Of a DNA stretch of 28,861 nt, positions 28,837 to 28,861 are shown piece after piece. The DNA lies in NCBI GenBank assembly GCA_016212295.1, contig JACRGO010000010.1:1-28861 (forward strand), given 5' to 3'. The notes under the pieces were generated by a model, which saw nothing but the letters and a program-made list of their open reading frames with translations, ran no database searches and was not told where the DNA came from. Within the stretch, counting starts at the first letter, position 1. The number at the start of each line of letters is the position of its first letter. The translations under genes were made by a program, and so were the position numbers. Source of the DNA: Nitrospinota bacterium. GTDB taxonomy: Bacteria > Nitrospinota > Nitrospinia > JACRGO01.

Positions 28837-28861
28837 TTCACCACCTCATGACAATAGCGCC

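Overview
The window looks like a chromosomal replication-origin neighbourhood from a diderm (Gram-negative) bacterium of moderate G+C. The evidence is dnaA with a DnaA-box cluster, gyrB with the long TOPRIM-domain insertion, gyrA, a BamD/YbgF-type outer-membrane TPR lipoprotein, and envelope-anchored sensor kinases. Many small 'word-like' palindromes lie between genes, as is common in uncultivated delta-proteobacterial or Nitrospinota-like genomes. That placement is inference only; no 16S or other decisive marker is present.

Layout. 1-388: 5' end of an IS4-family transposase gene (minus strand), frameshifted near its start. 389-1417: first copy of an Elp3/COG1243-like radical SAM gene. 1467-2444: hemB (minus). 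2445-2817: intergenic region with interleaved inverted repeats. 2818-9462: dnaA, a putative oriC, gyrB and gyrA, with no dnaN or recF in the cluster. 9463-11359: an accessory islet with a BrnT-type toxin and its antitoxin ending in an attC-like hairpin, a pRiA4b ORF-3 family protein, an orphan protein and a HicB remnant. 11367-13416: BamD-like lipoprotein and serS, followed by a terminator and two tRNA-Ser genes (UGA, GCU). 13931-16271 (minus): MgtC/SapB protein, a VapC remnant, and an AAA-DUF4143 ATPase with a consensus sigma-70 promoter and apparently leaderless mRNA. 16396-17493 (minus): second radical SAM copy, about 87% identical to the first by manual protein comparison and in opposite orientation. 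17664-18551 (minus): DHH phosphoesterase. 18718-23174 (plus): family-5 solute-binding protein, a translationally coupled REC-histidine kinase, and phosphofructokinase. 23267-26696 (minus): hybrid sensor kinase downstream of an ABC_sub_bind periplasmic protein. 26965-28836 (minus): a broken acetolactate-synthase-like gene and an unidentified small protein translationally coupled to it.

How it fits together. The core is replication and topology (dnaA, oriC, gyrBA), tetrapyrrole synthesis (hemB) and serine decoding (serS beside two tRNA-Ser genes). Two gene pairs join a periplasmic binding protein to a kinase and suggest ligand sensing. Toxin-antitoxin modules and remnants sit in two decaying accessory islets on either side of the serS/tRNA block.

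Most interesting for follow-up: (i) the inverted radical SAM pair bracketing the origin; (ii) interleaved inverted repeats upstream of dnaA; (iii) a roughly 35-bp intergenic motif present three times and a terminator-like repeat present three times, one of them overrun by a coding sequence; (iv) a word-like repeat translated in frame as a linker in the hybrid kinase; (v) an attC-like hairpin at the end of the toxin-antitoxin module. No CRISPR array, prophage or complete defence system was seen.
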